In this document: one piece after another, positions 8,474 through 16,817 of the stretch
Position numbering within the stretch: position 1 is the first letter of the stretch
How the letters are laid out: each line of letters opens with the position of its first letter
Assembly: GCA_963975245.1 (NCBI GenBank)
Contig: CAXBFJ010000007.1
Span: 1 to 64,000, forward strand
DNA length: 64,000 nucleotides
Reading direction: 5' to 3'
DNA from: Panacagrimonas sp963975245
GTDB taxonomy: Bacteria; Pseudomonadota; Gammaproteobacteria; Nevskiales; Nevskiaceae
Program-made: the position numbers and the translations under genes
Notes under the pieces: model-generated
What the model saw: only the letters and a program-made list of their open reading frames with translations
The model's database searches: none
What the model was told of the DNA's origin: nothing

Positions 8474-9323
8474 TCTGGGCCGAGGTTTGAGCCGCCTGTG
8501 CATCGCTGTGACTCTGTTGCTGGCTAGCGCCGCAGCGACGGCAGATATGGCGCCGGAAATTTTCAGTCAGTGGCGGCAGGGTGCGCCGGTGTTCGGAAAG
8601 CTGGCGCCCGGCTCCAGATTATTTCTGGATGGTCGGGAAGTCCGCGTGAGTCCGAGCGGCAAATTCGTGATCGGCGTGGCCTTCGATGCGGCACCCGCGC
8701 TGGCACTGGACGTCATATCAGCCGGCGGCGCCAAACAGCGGTACGAGTACAGCGTCAGCGCGCGGGATTACGACGTGCAGAAAATTGGCGGCTTGCCGTC
8801 CGCGATGGTGACGCCGCCCGCCAAGTTGCTGGCGCGCATCGAGAAAGACGCGGCCCTGGTCAAGGCGGCACGCGAGTTCGACTCCGAGCATCCCGATGTA
8901 TTTGACACCTGGAAATGGCCACTGGCAGCGCGGGTGACGGGTGTGTTTGGTGCCAAGCGAATTCTCAATGGACAACCGCGGCAGCCACATTTTGGTATTG
9001 ATCTCGCCGCGGGTGAGGGCACGCCGATGCGCACCCCGGTTGGCGGGGTCGTGCGGATGGCACACAAAGATCTCTACTACACCGGTGGCACCGTGATCAT
9101 TGATCATGGCTTCGGTGTCACAAGCAGTTACCTGCATATGTCCCGACTTGATGTTGCCGTAGGCGACAAAGTCATCGCCGGCCAGGTCATAGGACGCGTG
9201 GGACACACCGGTCGCGCAACAGGCCCGCATCTGTGCTGGCGCGCGAACTGGTTTGACGTGCGACTTGATCCGTCACTGTTTATTGAAGCCAACCCGGCAC
9301 AGAAAGGGGAACGTAAAAAGTGA
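8466..9323 (+). CDS. Exported M23 family peptidase-like protein with variant zinc site
   Basis: A 285-residue protein with a signal peptide (about 1-26, ending ASAAATA), a beta-rich linker and a C-terminal LytM/M23 domain from about 155. Such domains cleave peptidoglycan cross-bridges in the periplasm, or act as activators when inactive. The site has H175 and D179 (HFGID) and the expected HLH motif at 255-257, but this reads HLC. The third zinc ligand His is therefore replaced by Cys257. Cys can bind zinc, so activity is possible but unproven. It overlaps thrS by 8 bases and the DUF1499 gene by 4, suggesting translational coupling. Confidence 0.85.
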   Translation: MPDLGRGLSRLCIAVTLLLASAAATADMAPEIFSQWRQGAPVFGKLAPGSRLFLDGREVRVSPSGKFVIGVAFDAAPALALDVISAGGAKQRYEYSVSARDYDVQKIGGLPSAMVTPPAKLLARIEKDAALVKAAREFDSEHPDVFDTWKWPLAARVTGVFGAKRILNGQPRQPHFGIDLAAGEGTPMRTPVGGVVRMAHKDLYYTGGTVIIDHGFGVTSSYLHMSRLDVAVGDKVIAGQVIGRVGHTGRATGPHLCWRANWFDVRLDPSLFIEANPAQKGERKK

Positions 9324-9805
9324 GAACCGTGCTTTACAGTGTTGCGCTTGTTTTCATGCTCGTTGTGGTCGTGGGCATCTACAAGACCAAGACTGTTCCC
9401 GATCACCTGTATTTCAAGACGGGCACCTTTGCAGGCTGCCCGGATCGTCCGAGTTGTGTGTCCTCAGTTGCCAACGACGCCGAGCATCATGTGAAGCCAC
9501 TGTCCTATAGCGGCGATTCGGCTAAGGCCAATGCCCGACTGCACATGATCCTGAAGGAAATGGGCGCACGTGTTTCGCCGGAGCAGTCGGGGTATATCCA
9601 TGCCGTGTTTGTGACGCACAAGATGCAGTATCACGACGATCTGGAGCTGCTGCTGGAGCCAGAAGGGGTTATCCAGGTTCGATCCATTTCGCGTTTTGGC
9701 TATCGTGATTTCGGTGTGAATCGTGAACGGGTCGAATATCTGAGGGCCTTGTATCAGAATCAGCCAGAGGCACAGATTCCGACCATCGATCTGCGCAGCG
9801 GCTAG
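9320..9805 (+). CDS. DUF1499 family membrane-anchored protein
   Basis: 161 residues with an N-terminal membrane segment (about 5-22, SVALVFMLVVVVGIY) followed by a DUF1499 domain containing CPDRPSCVSS and the conserved IHAVF and RSISRFGYRDFGVNRERVE blocks. The family's role is unknown to me. It begins with GTG overlapping the stop of the M23 peptidase gene by 4 bases, so the two are probably co-translated. Its 3' end overlaps that of the convergent acpS gene by 4 bases. Confidence 0.82.
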   Translation: MRTVLYSVALVFMLVVVVGIYKTKTVPDHLYFKTGTFAGCPDRPSCVSSVANDAEHHVKPLSYSGDSAKANARLHMILKEMGARVSPEQSGYIHAVFVTHKMQYHDDLELLLEPEGVIQVRSISRFGYRDFGVNRERVEYLRALYQNQPEAQIPTIDLRSG

Positions 9806-10197
9806 ACGCTGTTTTCTGGGCCCGCCGATTCGAGAATGACGTGGGCAATGACCAGGCCGTCCTCATCGCTGATGGAGACATGGCCGCGTGCAATGCACAG
9901 GCGCTTCATGCGCGCGCGCATGGCATCGGAATACACCAGGACCGGGCGGCCCAGCTCGCCTCGCACAACACCGATATCGGGGTTGTTGTAGCCACGCACC
10001 CCGGTGCCGAGGGCTTTCCCGAACGCCTCCTTGACGGCCCAGGATTTGGTCAGAAAATTCTGTGGGCGACGGGATTTCTGGTATCGGGCAAATTCCTGCG
10101 GGTGGAGCAGGCGTTGCGGAAATCGCGCGGGATGGCGCGCAAGCGTGTCGCTGATGCGGCTGATGCGCATCAGGTCTGTGCCAATGCCATAAATCAT
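9802..10197 (-). CDS. acpS: Holo-[acyl-carrier-protein] synthase AcpS
   Basis: Transfers the 4'-phosphopantetheine arm from CoA to apo-acyl carrier protein. The 131 residues have the N-terminal IYGIGTDLMRISRI with the magnesium-binding Asp, and FLTKSWAVKEAFGKALGTG with the second acidic ligand. The end LVIAHVILE is also typical. It follows pdxJ with a 3-base gap, the usual pdxJ-acpS operon order; recO and era are not present on this side. Confidence 0.95.
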   Translation of the reverse strand: MIYGIGTDLMRISRISDTLARHPARFPQRLLHPQEFARYQKSRRPQNFLTKSWAVKEAFGKALGTGVRGYNNPDIGVVRGELGRPVLVYSDAMRARMKRLCIARGHVSISDEDGLVIAHVILESAGPENSV

Positions 10198-10200
10198 GTG

Positions 10201-10959
10201 TCAGTCCTCAGACACCGGCGCGCGCGCCTGCAGCATCGCGTGACGAAAATCGCTGATCGACGCAGGCAGACCAATGAATACCGCGCGCGCAATCAATGCA
10301 TGGCCGATATTGAGTTCCGTAATCTCTTCGATTGCTGCAATGGGGAGCAGGTTGGTGTGCGTCAGCCCGTGCCCGGCGTGAACCCCGAGTCCGGCAGCGC
10401 TGGCTGAGTGCGCGAAGCTCCTGATCCGGTTCAACTCCTGTTTCTGGGCCTCGCCCTGAAGGCTGCAGAAGTGACCGGTATGGATTTCGATGTTTCGGGT
10501 CCCGGCCTTCAGGCTGGCGTCGAGCTGACGCTCATCGGCATCAATAAAAAGTGATACCGCGATACCAGCGTCAGCCAGCTCCGCGCAGGCATCGCGAATG
10601 CTCTGCAGATTACCCGCCACATCCAAGCCTCCTTCCGTGGTCAACTCTTCGCGACGTTCGGGGACCAGGCAGGCATAGCGCGGTGCGGCGCGGCTCGCAA
10701 TGGCCAGCATTTCATCAGTCGCCGCCAGTTCCAGATTGACCGGAACCGGGCTGACGGAGATCAGGCGGGTAAGGTCGTGATCCTGAATGTGACGACGATC
10801 CTCGCGCAGGTGGATAGTGATGCTGTCGGCGCCGGCGTCTGCGCATAGCAGGGCGGCTTCAACCGGATCGGGATAGGTGGTGCCGCGCGCCTGACGCAAT
10901 GTGGCCACGTGATCAACGTTCACGCCCAGACGAATGGGTGAGGGTTCAATGGCTGACAT
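10201..10959 (-). CDS. pdxJ: Pyridoxine 5'-phosphate synthase
   Basis: Last step of DXP-dependent vitamin B6 synthesis, joining 3-amino-1-hydroxyacetone phosphate with deoxyxylulose 5-phosphate. The TIM-barrel protein is 252 residues from MSAIEPSPIRLGVNVDHVAT. RLGVNVDHVATLRQARG, TIHLREDRRHI, CLVPERREELTTEGGLDV and GHGLTHTNL are all family blocks. The frame stays open upstream to 11079, but ATG 10959 fits the family N-terminus. Together with acpS it forms a minus-strand pair. Confidence 0.95.
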   Translation of the reverse strand: MSAIEPSPIRLGVNVDHVATLRQARGTTYPDPVEAALLCADAGADSITIHLREDRRHIQDHDLTRLISVSPVPVNLELAATDEMLAIASRAAPRYACLVPERREELTTEGGLDVAGNLQSIRDACAELADAGIAVSLFIDADERQLDASLKAGTRNIEIHTGHFCSLQGEAQKQELNRIRSFAHSASAAGLGVHAGHGLTHTNLLPIAAIEEITELNIGHALIARAVFIGLPASISDFRHAMLQARAPVSED

Positions 10960-11077
10960 GAGTTCGTAGAATAGGCTGCCCGTGGGAGGTTTGCGCATGA
11001 TACCTGCGCCGGGTGCGAAGGCCTCAGATTGGCCCCGTTCCGGGCGCCGACACTCATCGAGTTCCGAGATTTCAAGC

Positions 11078-12703
11078 ATGCACGCTCTACTGCAGACGCG
11101 CTATATCCCCCTGATTCTGGCGATCACCGTTTTTCTGGTCTCTATCCTAGTGTTGCCTCTGCTCATGCCCTGGGCTGCCGCCACGGTTGGGCTGGTTACA
11201 TTGATATCCGGGTTCCTCACCGCTCTGGGTGTCTGGGATCTGATCCAGACGCGTCATTCGATTCGACGCAATTACCCGATCATGGCGCACATTCGCTTTC
11301 TGCTGGAGCTGATTCGCCCTGAGATTCGCCAGTATTTTCTGGAGTCTGATCAGGAGCGGATTCCTTTCTCGCGCGCTCAACGGGCGCTGGTGTACCAGCG
11401 CTCCAAGGACGTGGTGGACAGCCGCCCCTTTGGAACGCAGCTGGATGTGTACAAGGACGATTACGAGTGGATCAACCATTCCACTCATCCGGCGCATATC
11501 AGTGAATGGGATTTTCGCGTGCGTGTCGGAGAACGCAATTGTTCTGCCCCGTACGACATGTCGCTGTTCAATATTTCGGCGATGAGTTTCGGGTCATTGT
11601 CAGCCAACGCAATTCTGGCACTGAACAAGGGTGCAAAGATCGGCGGATTCGCACACGACACGGGCGAAGGCTCGCTAAGCAAATATCACCGTGAGCATGG
11701 CGGCGATCTGATCTGGGAGATTGGCTCAGGGTACTTTGGCTGTCGCAATGAAGATGGCAGTTTTAATGCAGAGAAGTTTTTTGAATGTGCGCGCCAGTCT
11801 CAGGTCAAGATGATTGAGCTGAAGATTTCACAAGGCGCGAAACCCGGCCATGGCGGGATGCTGCCGGGCGCAAAGGTCACGCCTGAAATTGCAGAAGCTC
11901 GCGGCATCCCGGTTGGAAAGGACTGCCTGTCGCCAGCGCGGCACTCGGCATTTTCCACGCCCATCGAGATGATGCAGTTCATTGGAAAGCTCAGGGATTT
12001 GTCTGGCGGAAAGCCTGTGGGCTTCAAGCTGTGCGTAGGGCATCCATGGGAATTTTTCGCGATGTGCAAGGCGATGATCAAGACAGGCATCACGCCGGAC
12101 TTTGTCGTCGTTGATGGCGCGGAAGGCGGAACGGGCGCAGCGCCCCTGGAATTCAGCGATCACGTCGGCACACCGCTGCAAGAAGGACTTCTGCTGGTTC
12201 ACAACACTCTGGTTGGTATGAATCTTCGCGATGTGGTGAAAGTTGGCGCAGGCGGAAAAATCATCAGCGCCTTTGACGTGGCGCGCACGCTCGCCCTGGG
12301 CGCTGACTGGTGCAACAGCGCACGGGGCTTCATGTTTTCGCTGGGATGCCTGCAGGCGCAGGCCTGTCATACCGGGCATTGTCCGACCGGTGTCACGACC
12401 CAGGACAAAGTGCGGCAGCGCGCCCTGGTGCCGGAAGACAAGGCGCAACGTGTGGCCAACTTTCATCGCAACACATTGGAGACGCTGGCGGAACTCACGG
12501 GTGCTGCGGGGCTGACGCATCCTTCGAGATTGGGTCCGCAGCATGTGGTGCGCAGGATCTCCACCACTGAAGTTCGTCTGGTCTCCACACTGATGACCTT
12601 CATAAAGCCCGGAGAGTTGCTCGATCATCGTCGAAGTGCATATCCGGAACTGGCGGCGTTCTGGGACATGTCTACGGCGGAGTCATTTGCTCCGGCCCAA
12701 TAG
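11078..12703 (+). CDS. Membrane-anchored FMN-binding glutamate synthase family protein
   Basis: 541 residues: two N-terminal hydrophobic segments (about 8-50), then a glutamate-synthase FMN barrel like the large GltB subunit but without amidotransferase or GXGXG domains. Visible blocks are MSFGSLSANAILALNKGAK, ELKISQGAKPGHGG, VVDGAEGGTGAAP and the [3Fe-4S] pattern C-x5-C-x4-C in CLQAQACHTGHC. The protein may transfer electrons between an unknown donor and a 2-oxo/amino acid substrate. True glutamate synthase activity cannot be inferred because the glutaminase part is absent. ATG 11078 is chosen just before the membrane segments; an upstream in-frame start at 10982 would overlap pdxJ. Confidence 0.83.
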   Translation: MHALLQTRYIPLILAITVFLVSILVLPLLMPWAAATVGLVTLISGFLTALGVWDLIQTRHSIRRNYPIMAHIRFLLELIRPEIRQYFLESDQERIPFSRAQRALVYQRSKDVVDSRPFGTQLDVYKDDYEWINHSTHPAHISEWDFRVRVGERNCSAPYDMSLFNISAMSFGSLSANAILALNKGAKIGGFAHDTGEGSLSKYHREHGGDLIWEIGSGYFGCRNEDGSFNAEKFFECARQSQVKMIELKISQGAKPGHGGMLPGAKVTPEIAEARGIPVGKDCLSPARHSAFSTPIEMMQFIGKLRDLSGGKPVGFKLCVGHPWEFFAMCKAMIKTGITPDFVVVDGAEGGTGAAPLEFSDHVGTPLQEGLLLVHNTLVGMNLRDVVKVGAGGKIISAFDVARTLALGADWCNSARGFMFSLGCLQAQACHTGHCPTGVTTQDKVRQRALVPEDKAQRVANFHRNTLETLAELTGAAGLTHPSRLGPQHVVRRISTTEVRLVSTLMTFIKPGELLDHRRSAYPELAAFWDMSTAESFAPAQ

Positions 12704-12811
12704 GCTGGCGCACTCTGCTAGGACATTGCGGCCGGTTATCGGGTAAGGCGCCAAAGGCGCTGCGGGCGACACTAGTAATGTTCTGACTCGTGGCAAGCAG
12801 GGGGCACGCGG

Positions 12812-13444
12812 ATGAGGCAGATGATCGCTGTACTGTCCTGGATGATTGGGCTGGGCTGCACGACAAATCTTGCGGCGCAGCAAGTGCCACAGGCCTGGGT
12901 GCTGGCGCTGGGCTGGACCCCGCAATTCTGCAAACGGCATTCCGGGTCGTGGGAGCCACAGTGTCTGGATACGCATTATTGGGCCGTACATGGCCTGCGT
13001 CCTGATTTTTCCGGCGCAGAGCCCACTCAGTGCGAGCAGGGCGTGGACGTCACCGATGAGAAGCTCGGTCAGCTGATGCATGTGCTGCCCAATCGCGTCA
13101 CGCTGAAGAAAATCTGGCAGGAGCACGGTGCCTGCAGTGGCATGGACTTCGAAGAGTATTTTCTTCAGATGGATCGTGCTGGCCGACGCGTGACGATTCC
13201 CGCCAGATTTGCCGAAGTGCTCGAGAGCATCACGTTGCCTAAATCAGAGGTCCGGCAGGCTTTCATGGAGGCCAATCCGGGCATGACGCGAGATGCCATT
13301 CGCCTGGCCTGCCATCGCTCTGATCTGGAAGAAGTGCGCATCTGCCTGGATCAGGATTTCCGCTATCGCAGTTGCGGCATCTATGTCGAGGAAGACTGTG
13401 GCAACAAGATCAGGCTGCGATATTTTCGCGGGAGACGACGCTAG
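12812..13444 (+). CDS. Exported ribonuclease T2 family protein
   Basis: 210 residues with a signal peptide (about 1-22, ending LAAQ) and the two catalytic segments of T2 ribonucleases: CAS1 as WAVHGLRPD and CAS2 as IWQEHGACSG. The three key residues (His in CAS1, Glu and His in CAS2) are present, while the usual Trp of HGLWP is Arg. At least nine cysteines suit a disulfide-bonded periplasmic or secreted enzyme, presumably scavenging RNA. It could be a substrate of the type II secretion system encoded at 22-28 kb, but that is only a suggestion. ATG 12812 follows a G-rich ribosome-site-like run. Confidence 0.85.
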   Translation: MRQMIAVLSWMIGLGCTTNLAAQQVPQAWVLALGWTPQFCKRHSGSWEPQCLDTHYWAVHGLRPDFSGAEPTQCEQGVDVTDEKLGQLMHVLPNRVTLKKIWQEHGACSGMDFEEYFLQMDRAGRRVTIPARFAEVLESITLPKSEVRQAFMEANPGMTRDAIRLACHRSDLEEVRICLDQDFRYRSCGIYVEEDCGNKIRLRYFRGRRR

Positions 13445-13525
13445 CGTCCGTCCCGGCTGCTGCCCTGAGAATCCGGCAGAGAACGAACGTTCAGCTTTTT
13501 CTTTAGCTGCAGTCGGGCTGGATTC

Positions 13526-13560
13526 AAAAAAGTGGCGGGGAGAACAAAGGTCTCCCCGCC
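13526..13560 (-). terminator. Rho-independent terminator of rne
   Basis: Read on the minus strand, a 10-bp perfect stem (GGCGGGGAGA paired with TCTCCCCGCC, 13534-13543 and 13551-13560) with a 7-base loop is followed shortly by TTTTTT (13526-13531). It lies 33 bases beyond the rne stop. It also separates rne from the convergent RNase T2 gene. Confidence 0.92.
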
Positions 13561-13593
13561 ATGATGAATCTCACAGCGCCCCGTGAGGGCGAG

Positions 13594-16494
13594 TTAGCGC
13601 TGCGTTTCGACTTGCTCGAATTTGGGCTTCGGCGCTGGAACGGAATCTTCTGAATCCGTAGCACGGGTGTCGGCAGTCGTTTCGATGACCGCTTCTTCCT
13701 CTTCTGCGGGGTTTGCTGCCGGACCGGGCTCTTCCTGTGAAGCAAGATCGGTTGATTCAACCGGGGTCTCCAGAGGAGGTTCAACCGGCGCTGCGGCAGG
13801 ACCACCGGGAGGCGGTGGGAAGCGAGTTTCCACCTGTTCAAAGCGTGCGGCAAAGGCGTTTTCAGGCGCTTCGTCCATCACCGGTGGCGCAGGCTCAGAA
13901 ATCGGTGCGGCTTCGGATGTGTTGCCAAGAGGCTCGGCGCCGGAAGTCGCGTCCACTACAGTCTGTGATTCAGGCGCGGACTCGGTGACCGCAACCTCGG
14001 TGATCGGAGCGGTAACCTGAGCATCTTGTACCGGCGTTTCAACGGCTGTTTCGCCAGTTGGCACAGCGGGCTGGGTTGCGGCAGGCGCTTCCGACTGCGT
14101 CGCTGCTACCGCTGCTGCTGAGTTGTCGGCAGCCTCTGATGTTGAATCATTCTGCTGTGGCTGCGCCGCAGGCGTTTCAGTGATGTCCGAACCGCGCACG
14201 GCAGCGGTCACGGCAACCGCGGCAGGTGCGGCGGCAGTGACGCCCCGACCCAGTGCGGCGGCGAGATCTGCTGGCAGTTCGCCCGGCTTGTTCGAGGACG
14301 TCTGGTTCTGCTCGCTGTTGTTGTCCGAATTCTGAGAACGACCACGACCGCGGCGGCCACGACGTCCACGACCGGAACGGCCACCGCCGGAATTCTCGCG
14401 ACCTTCCTGAGTCGAATTGTCCTGACCAGCGCGTTGCGTGTTGTTTTCGCTCTTCGCTGGATTCTGGTCGCCAGTGCTTGCATCGCCGGTCTTGGCCTTG
14501 GGCGAGTTGCTCTCGTCATTCGCCGTATCGGCGTTGCGATCTCTGGAGCGCCCGTCGCGCCGCGATTTCCCTCCACCGGACTTTCCGCCGCGACCGCCAT
14601 TGTCACGTGTCGATTCTGCTGCCCGCTCGTCCGAGCTTTCCTTGTTCTTGCGATCGGGCTTTTTGTCGCGACGGCCATCTTTGCGACCTGAGTTGCGGTC
14701 GCTGTTCTGGTACTTGTTGACCTTTTTCTTCGGCTTCTGCTTTTCCTTGTCGCTGGCTTCCTCGTCCTCCTGCTCCTTGGGACGTGCCATGAAGCCAAAC
14801 AGCCACATCAGACGCGACCAGAAGCCGCGCGGGGCAACCTGCTGCATGACCAGCGTCGACGTCAGTGCCGCCGGGGCCACGGCCACGACCGGAGCCGGGG
14901 TGCTGGGCACGATTTGCTCGACCGCTGCCTTTTCGGGCGTCTTGGCAGGTGCCGGTCCTTCGGCCAGTTCTTCCTGTGCGCTGGCTTCGAAGTCCTGCGC
15001 CAGCAGATGGCTGACCGCGTCGTTATTGTCCTGCGTCAGATGATCGCCGCGAACCCGGCGAATTTCATAGGCCGGTGTCTGCAGTGTGTGATTGGGAACA
15101 ATGGTGATACCGACCCGATTGCGCGCCTCGATCTCACGCACCTGGGCGCGCTTTTCATTGAGCAGGAAGGTGCCTGCATCAACGGGCACCTGGACAATGA
15201 CGCGCCCGGTGCGATCTTTCATCGCTTCTTCTTCGATCAGGCGCAGCACGGACAGGGCCATGGACTCGACCGAACGGATCTGACCGCTGCCTTCACAGCG
15301 CGGGCAAGCGATCTGCGTATGCTCGCCAAGACTCGGGCGCAGGCGCTGGCGCGACATTTCCATCAGGCCAAAGCGTGACAGGCGGCCGAACTGGATGCGG
15401 GCCCGGTCGGTCTCGCAAGCAGCTTCGAGGCGCTTCTCAACTTCCTTCTGGTTGCGCGAGCTGTTCATGTCGATGAAATCGATCACGACCAGACCGCCGA
15501 GATCGCGCAGGCGCAGCTGTCGGGCCACTTCGTCTGCAGCCTCGAGGTTGGTGTTGAGCGCGGTTTCTTCGATGCCACCACCACCGGTGGCGCGCGCGGA
15601 GTTGATATCCACCGAAGTCAGCGCCTCGGTGCGATCAATCACGATAGAGCCGCCCGAGGGCAGGCGGATCGTGCGCTCATGCGCCAGTTCAATCTGCGAC
15701 TCAATCTGGAATCGCGAGAACAGCGGGGTTTCTTCCTTGTACAGCTTGAGTCGGTTGAGATGCTGCGGCATCACGCTGGTCAGATGCGCTCGCGCAGTCT
15801 CGTAGATCTCTTCGTTGTCGATCATCACCTCGCCGATGTCCGGACGCAGGTAGTCGCGCAGGGCGCGCAGGATGATGTTGTTTTCCTGGTAGATGAGAAA
15901 CGGTGCGCGCTTGTCCTCCGCAGCATTCTCGATCGCGGTCCAGATCTCGATGAGGTAGTCAGCGTCCCACTGCAGTTCTTCAGCACTGCGGCCCACGCCG
16001 TTGGAGCGCACGATCACGCCCATGCCTTCCGGCAACTGCAGCGCGTCGAGTGCTGCCTTGGCTTCCTGACGCTCATCGCCTTCGGCGCGGCGGGAAACAC
16101 CACCAGCCTTGGGGTTATTCGGCATCAATACCAGATAGCGCCCTGCCAGCGAGACATAGGAGGTCAGGGCTGCGCCCTTGTTTCCGCGCTCTTCTTTTTC
16201 GACCTGAACAATCAGTTCCAGGCCTTCACGCACTTGTTCCTTGATTGGGCCGCTGCCGTTGACGCAGCTGCGTGCGATTTCCTTTATCGGCAGGAAGCCG
16301 TGGCGGTCGCCGCCGTATTCAACGAAACAGGCTTCCAGCGAGTGCTCGACCCGCGTGATCCTGCCCTTGTAAAGATTGCCTTTTTTCTGCTCGCGCGAGG
16401 CGAGTTCTATATCGAGGTCATGAAGTTTCTGGCCATCCACGATGGCCACACGCAGCTCTTCGGGCTGCGTTGCGTTGATAAGAATGCGTTTCAT
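13594..16494 (-). CDS. rne: Ribonuclease E
   Basis: Endoribonuclease of mRNA decay and rRNA/tRNA processing and scaffold of the degradosome. The 966 residues start MKRILINATQPEELRVAIVDG. An S1 RNA-binding domain (about 35-120) is followed by the 5'-sensor/RNase-H-like region and the DNase-I-like catalytic domain with VVIDFIDMNSSRNQ. The zinc link CPRCEGSGQ is near 405. From about 520 the protein is low-complexity: a Lys/Arg/Asp-rich stretch, an RG-rich block (RSGRGRRGRRGRGR) and a long Ala/Pro/Glu/Thr region. This is the expected disordered scaffold, with its own composition. A strong terminator follows. Confidence 0.96.
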   Translation of the reverse strand: MKRILINATQPEELRVAIVDGQKLHDLDIELASREQKKGNLYKGRITRVEHSLEACFVEYGGDRHGFLPIKEIARSCVNGSGPIKEQVREGLELIVQVEKEERGNKGAALTSYVSLAGRYLVLMPNNPKAGGVSRRAEGDERQEAKAALDALQLPEGMGVIVRSNGVGRSAEELQWDADYLIEIWTAIENAAEDKRAPFLIYQENNIILRALRDYLRPDIGEVMIDNEEIYETARAHLTSVMPQHLNRLKLYKEETPLFSRFQIESQIELAHERTIRLPSGGSIVIDRTEALTSVDINSARATGGGGIEETALNTNLEAADEVARQLRLRDLGGLVVIDFIDMNSSRNQKEVEKRLEAACETDRARIQFGRLSRFGLMEMSRQRLRPSLGEHTQIACPRCEGSGQIRSVESMALSVLRLIEEEAMKDRTGRVIVQVPVDAGTFLLNEKRAQVREIEARNRVGITIVPNHTLQTPAYEIRRVRGDHLTQDNNDAVSHLLAQDFEASAQEELAEGPAPAKTPEKAAVEQIVPSTPAPVVAVAPAALTSTLVMQQVAPRGFWSRLMWLFGFMARPKEQEDEEASDKEKQKPKKKVNKYQNSDRNSGRKDGRRDKKPDRKNKESSDERAAESTRDNGGRGGKSGGGKSRRDGRSRDRNADTANDESNSPKAKTGDASTGDQNPAKSENNTQRAGQDNSTQEGRENSGGGRSGRGRRGRRGRGRSQNSDNNSEQNQTSSNKPGELPADLAAALGRGVTAAAPAAVAVTAAVRGSDITETPAAQPQQNDSTSEAADNSAAAVAATQSEAPAATQPAVPTGETAVETPVQDAQVTAPITEVAVTESAPESQTVVDATSGAEPLGNTSEAAPISEPAPPVMDEAPENAFAARFEQVETRFPPPPGGPAAAPVEPPLETPVESTDLASQEEPGPAANPAEEEEAVIETTADTRATDSEDSVPAPKPKFEQVETQR

Positions 16495-16817
16495 TTTTGG
16501 GGGTACGGTCTCGGTTGAAGCTCAACCGCCGGGCAGGGGATACAAATTCAGGCGCGTGCATCGCGCGTTTTGCTTGTGGCCCGAAGCCTGGCAGGAGCCC
16601 AGGTTTCTGGTAGTGATGGCTCGCGCACACCGCCCACAACAGGGGCAGGCATGCGTCTTGTCGACGCCGGCTCATGACAGTGAAGCTGAATAGAGATAGC
16701 GGGAGGCTGAAAGCCATTGTTCTTTTGTTCCAAAATCACATGCGGCGAGTCGCGGACGCGACCGCCGGGTGACAAACTCCATGAGCAGATTTAATTAAGC
16801 CTTGGAGTTCAAACATT
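16495..16817. other. Divergent rne-rluC intergenic region
   Basis: 323 bases without a gene, shared by the divergent rne (minus) and rluC (plus). The arrangement is the same as in Escherichia coli, where the rne leader mediates autoregulation. The length leaves room for a long rne leader here as well, but I see no specific conserved hairpin I could name. A plausible rluC promoter lies at its right end. Open frames crossing it are shadows of the rne start. Confidence 0.5.
16769..16796 (+). promoter_or_regulatory. Putative sigma-70 promoter of rluC
   Basis: GTGACA at 16769-16774, a 16-base spacer and TTAATT at 16791-16796 resemble -35 and -10 elements. The start point would fall near 16803, about 15 bases before the TTG start of rluC. 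Only the pattern supports this. Confidence 0.4.
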
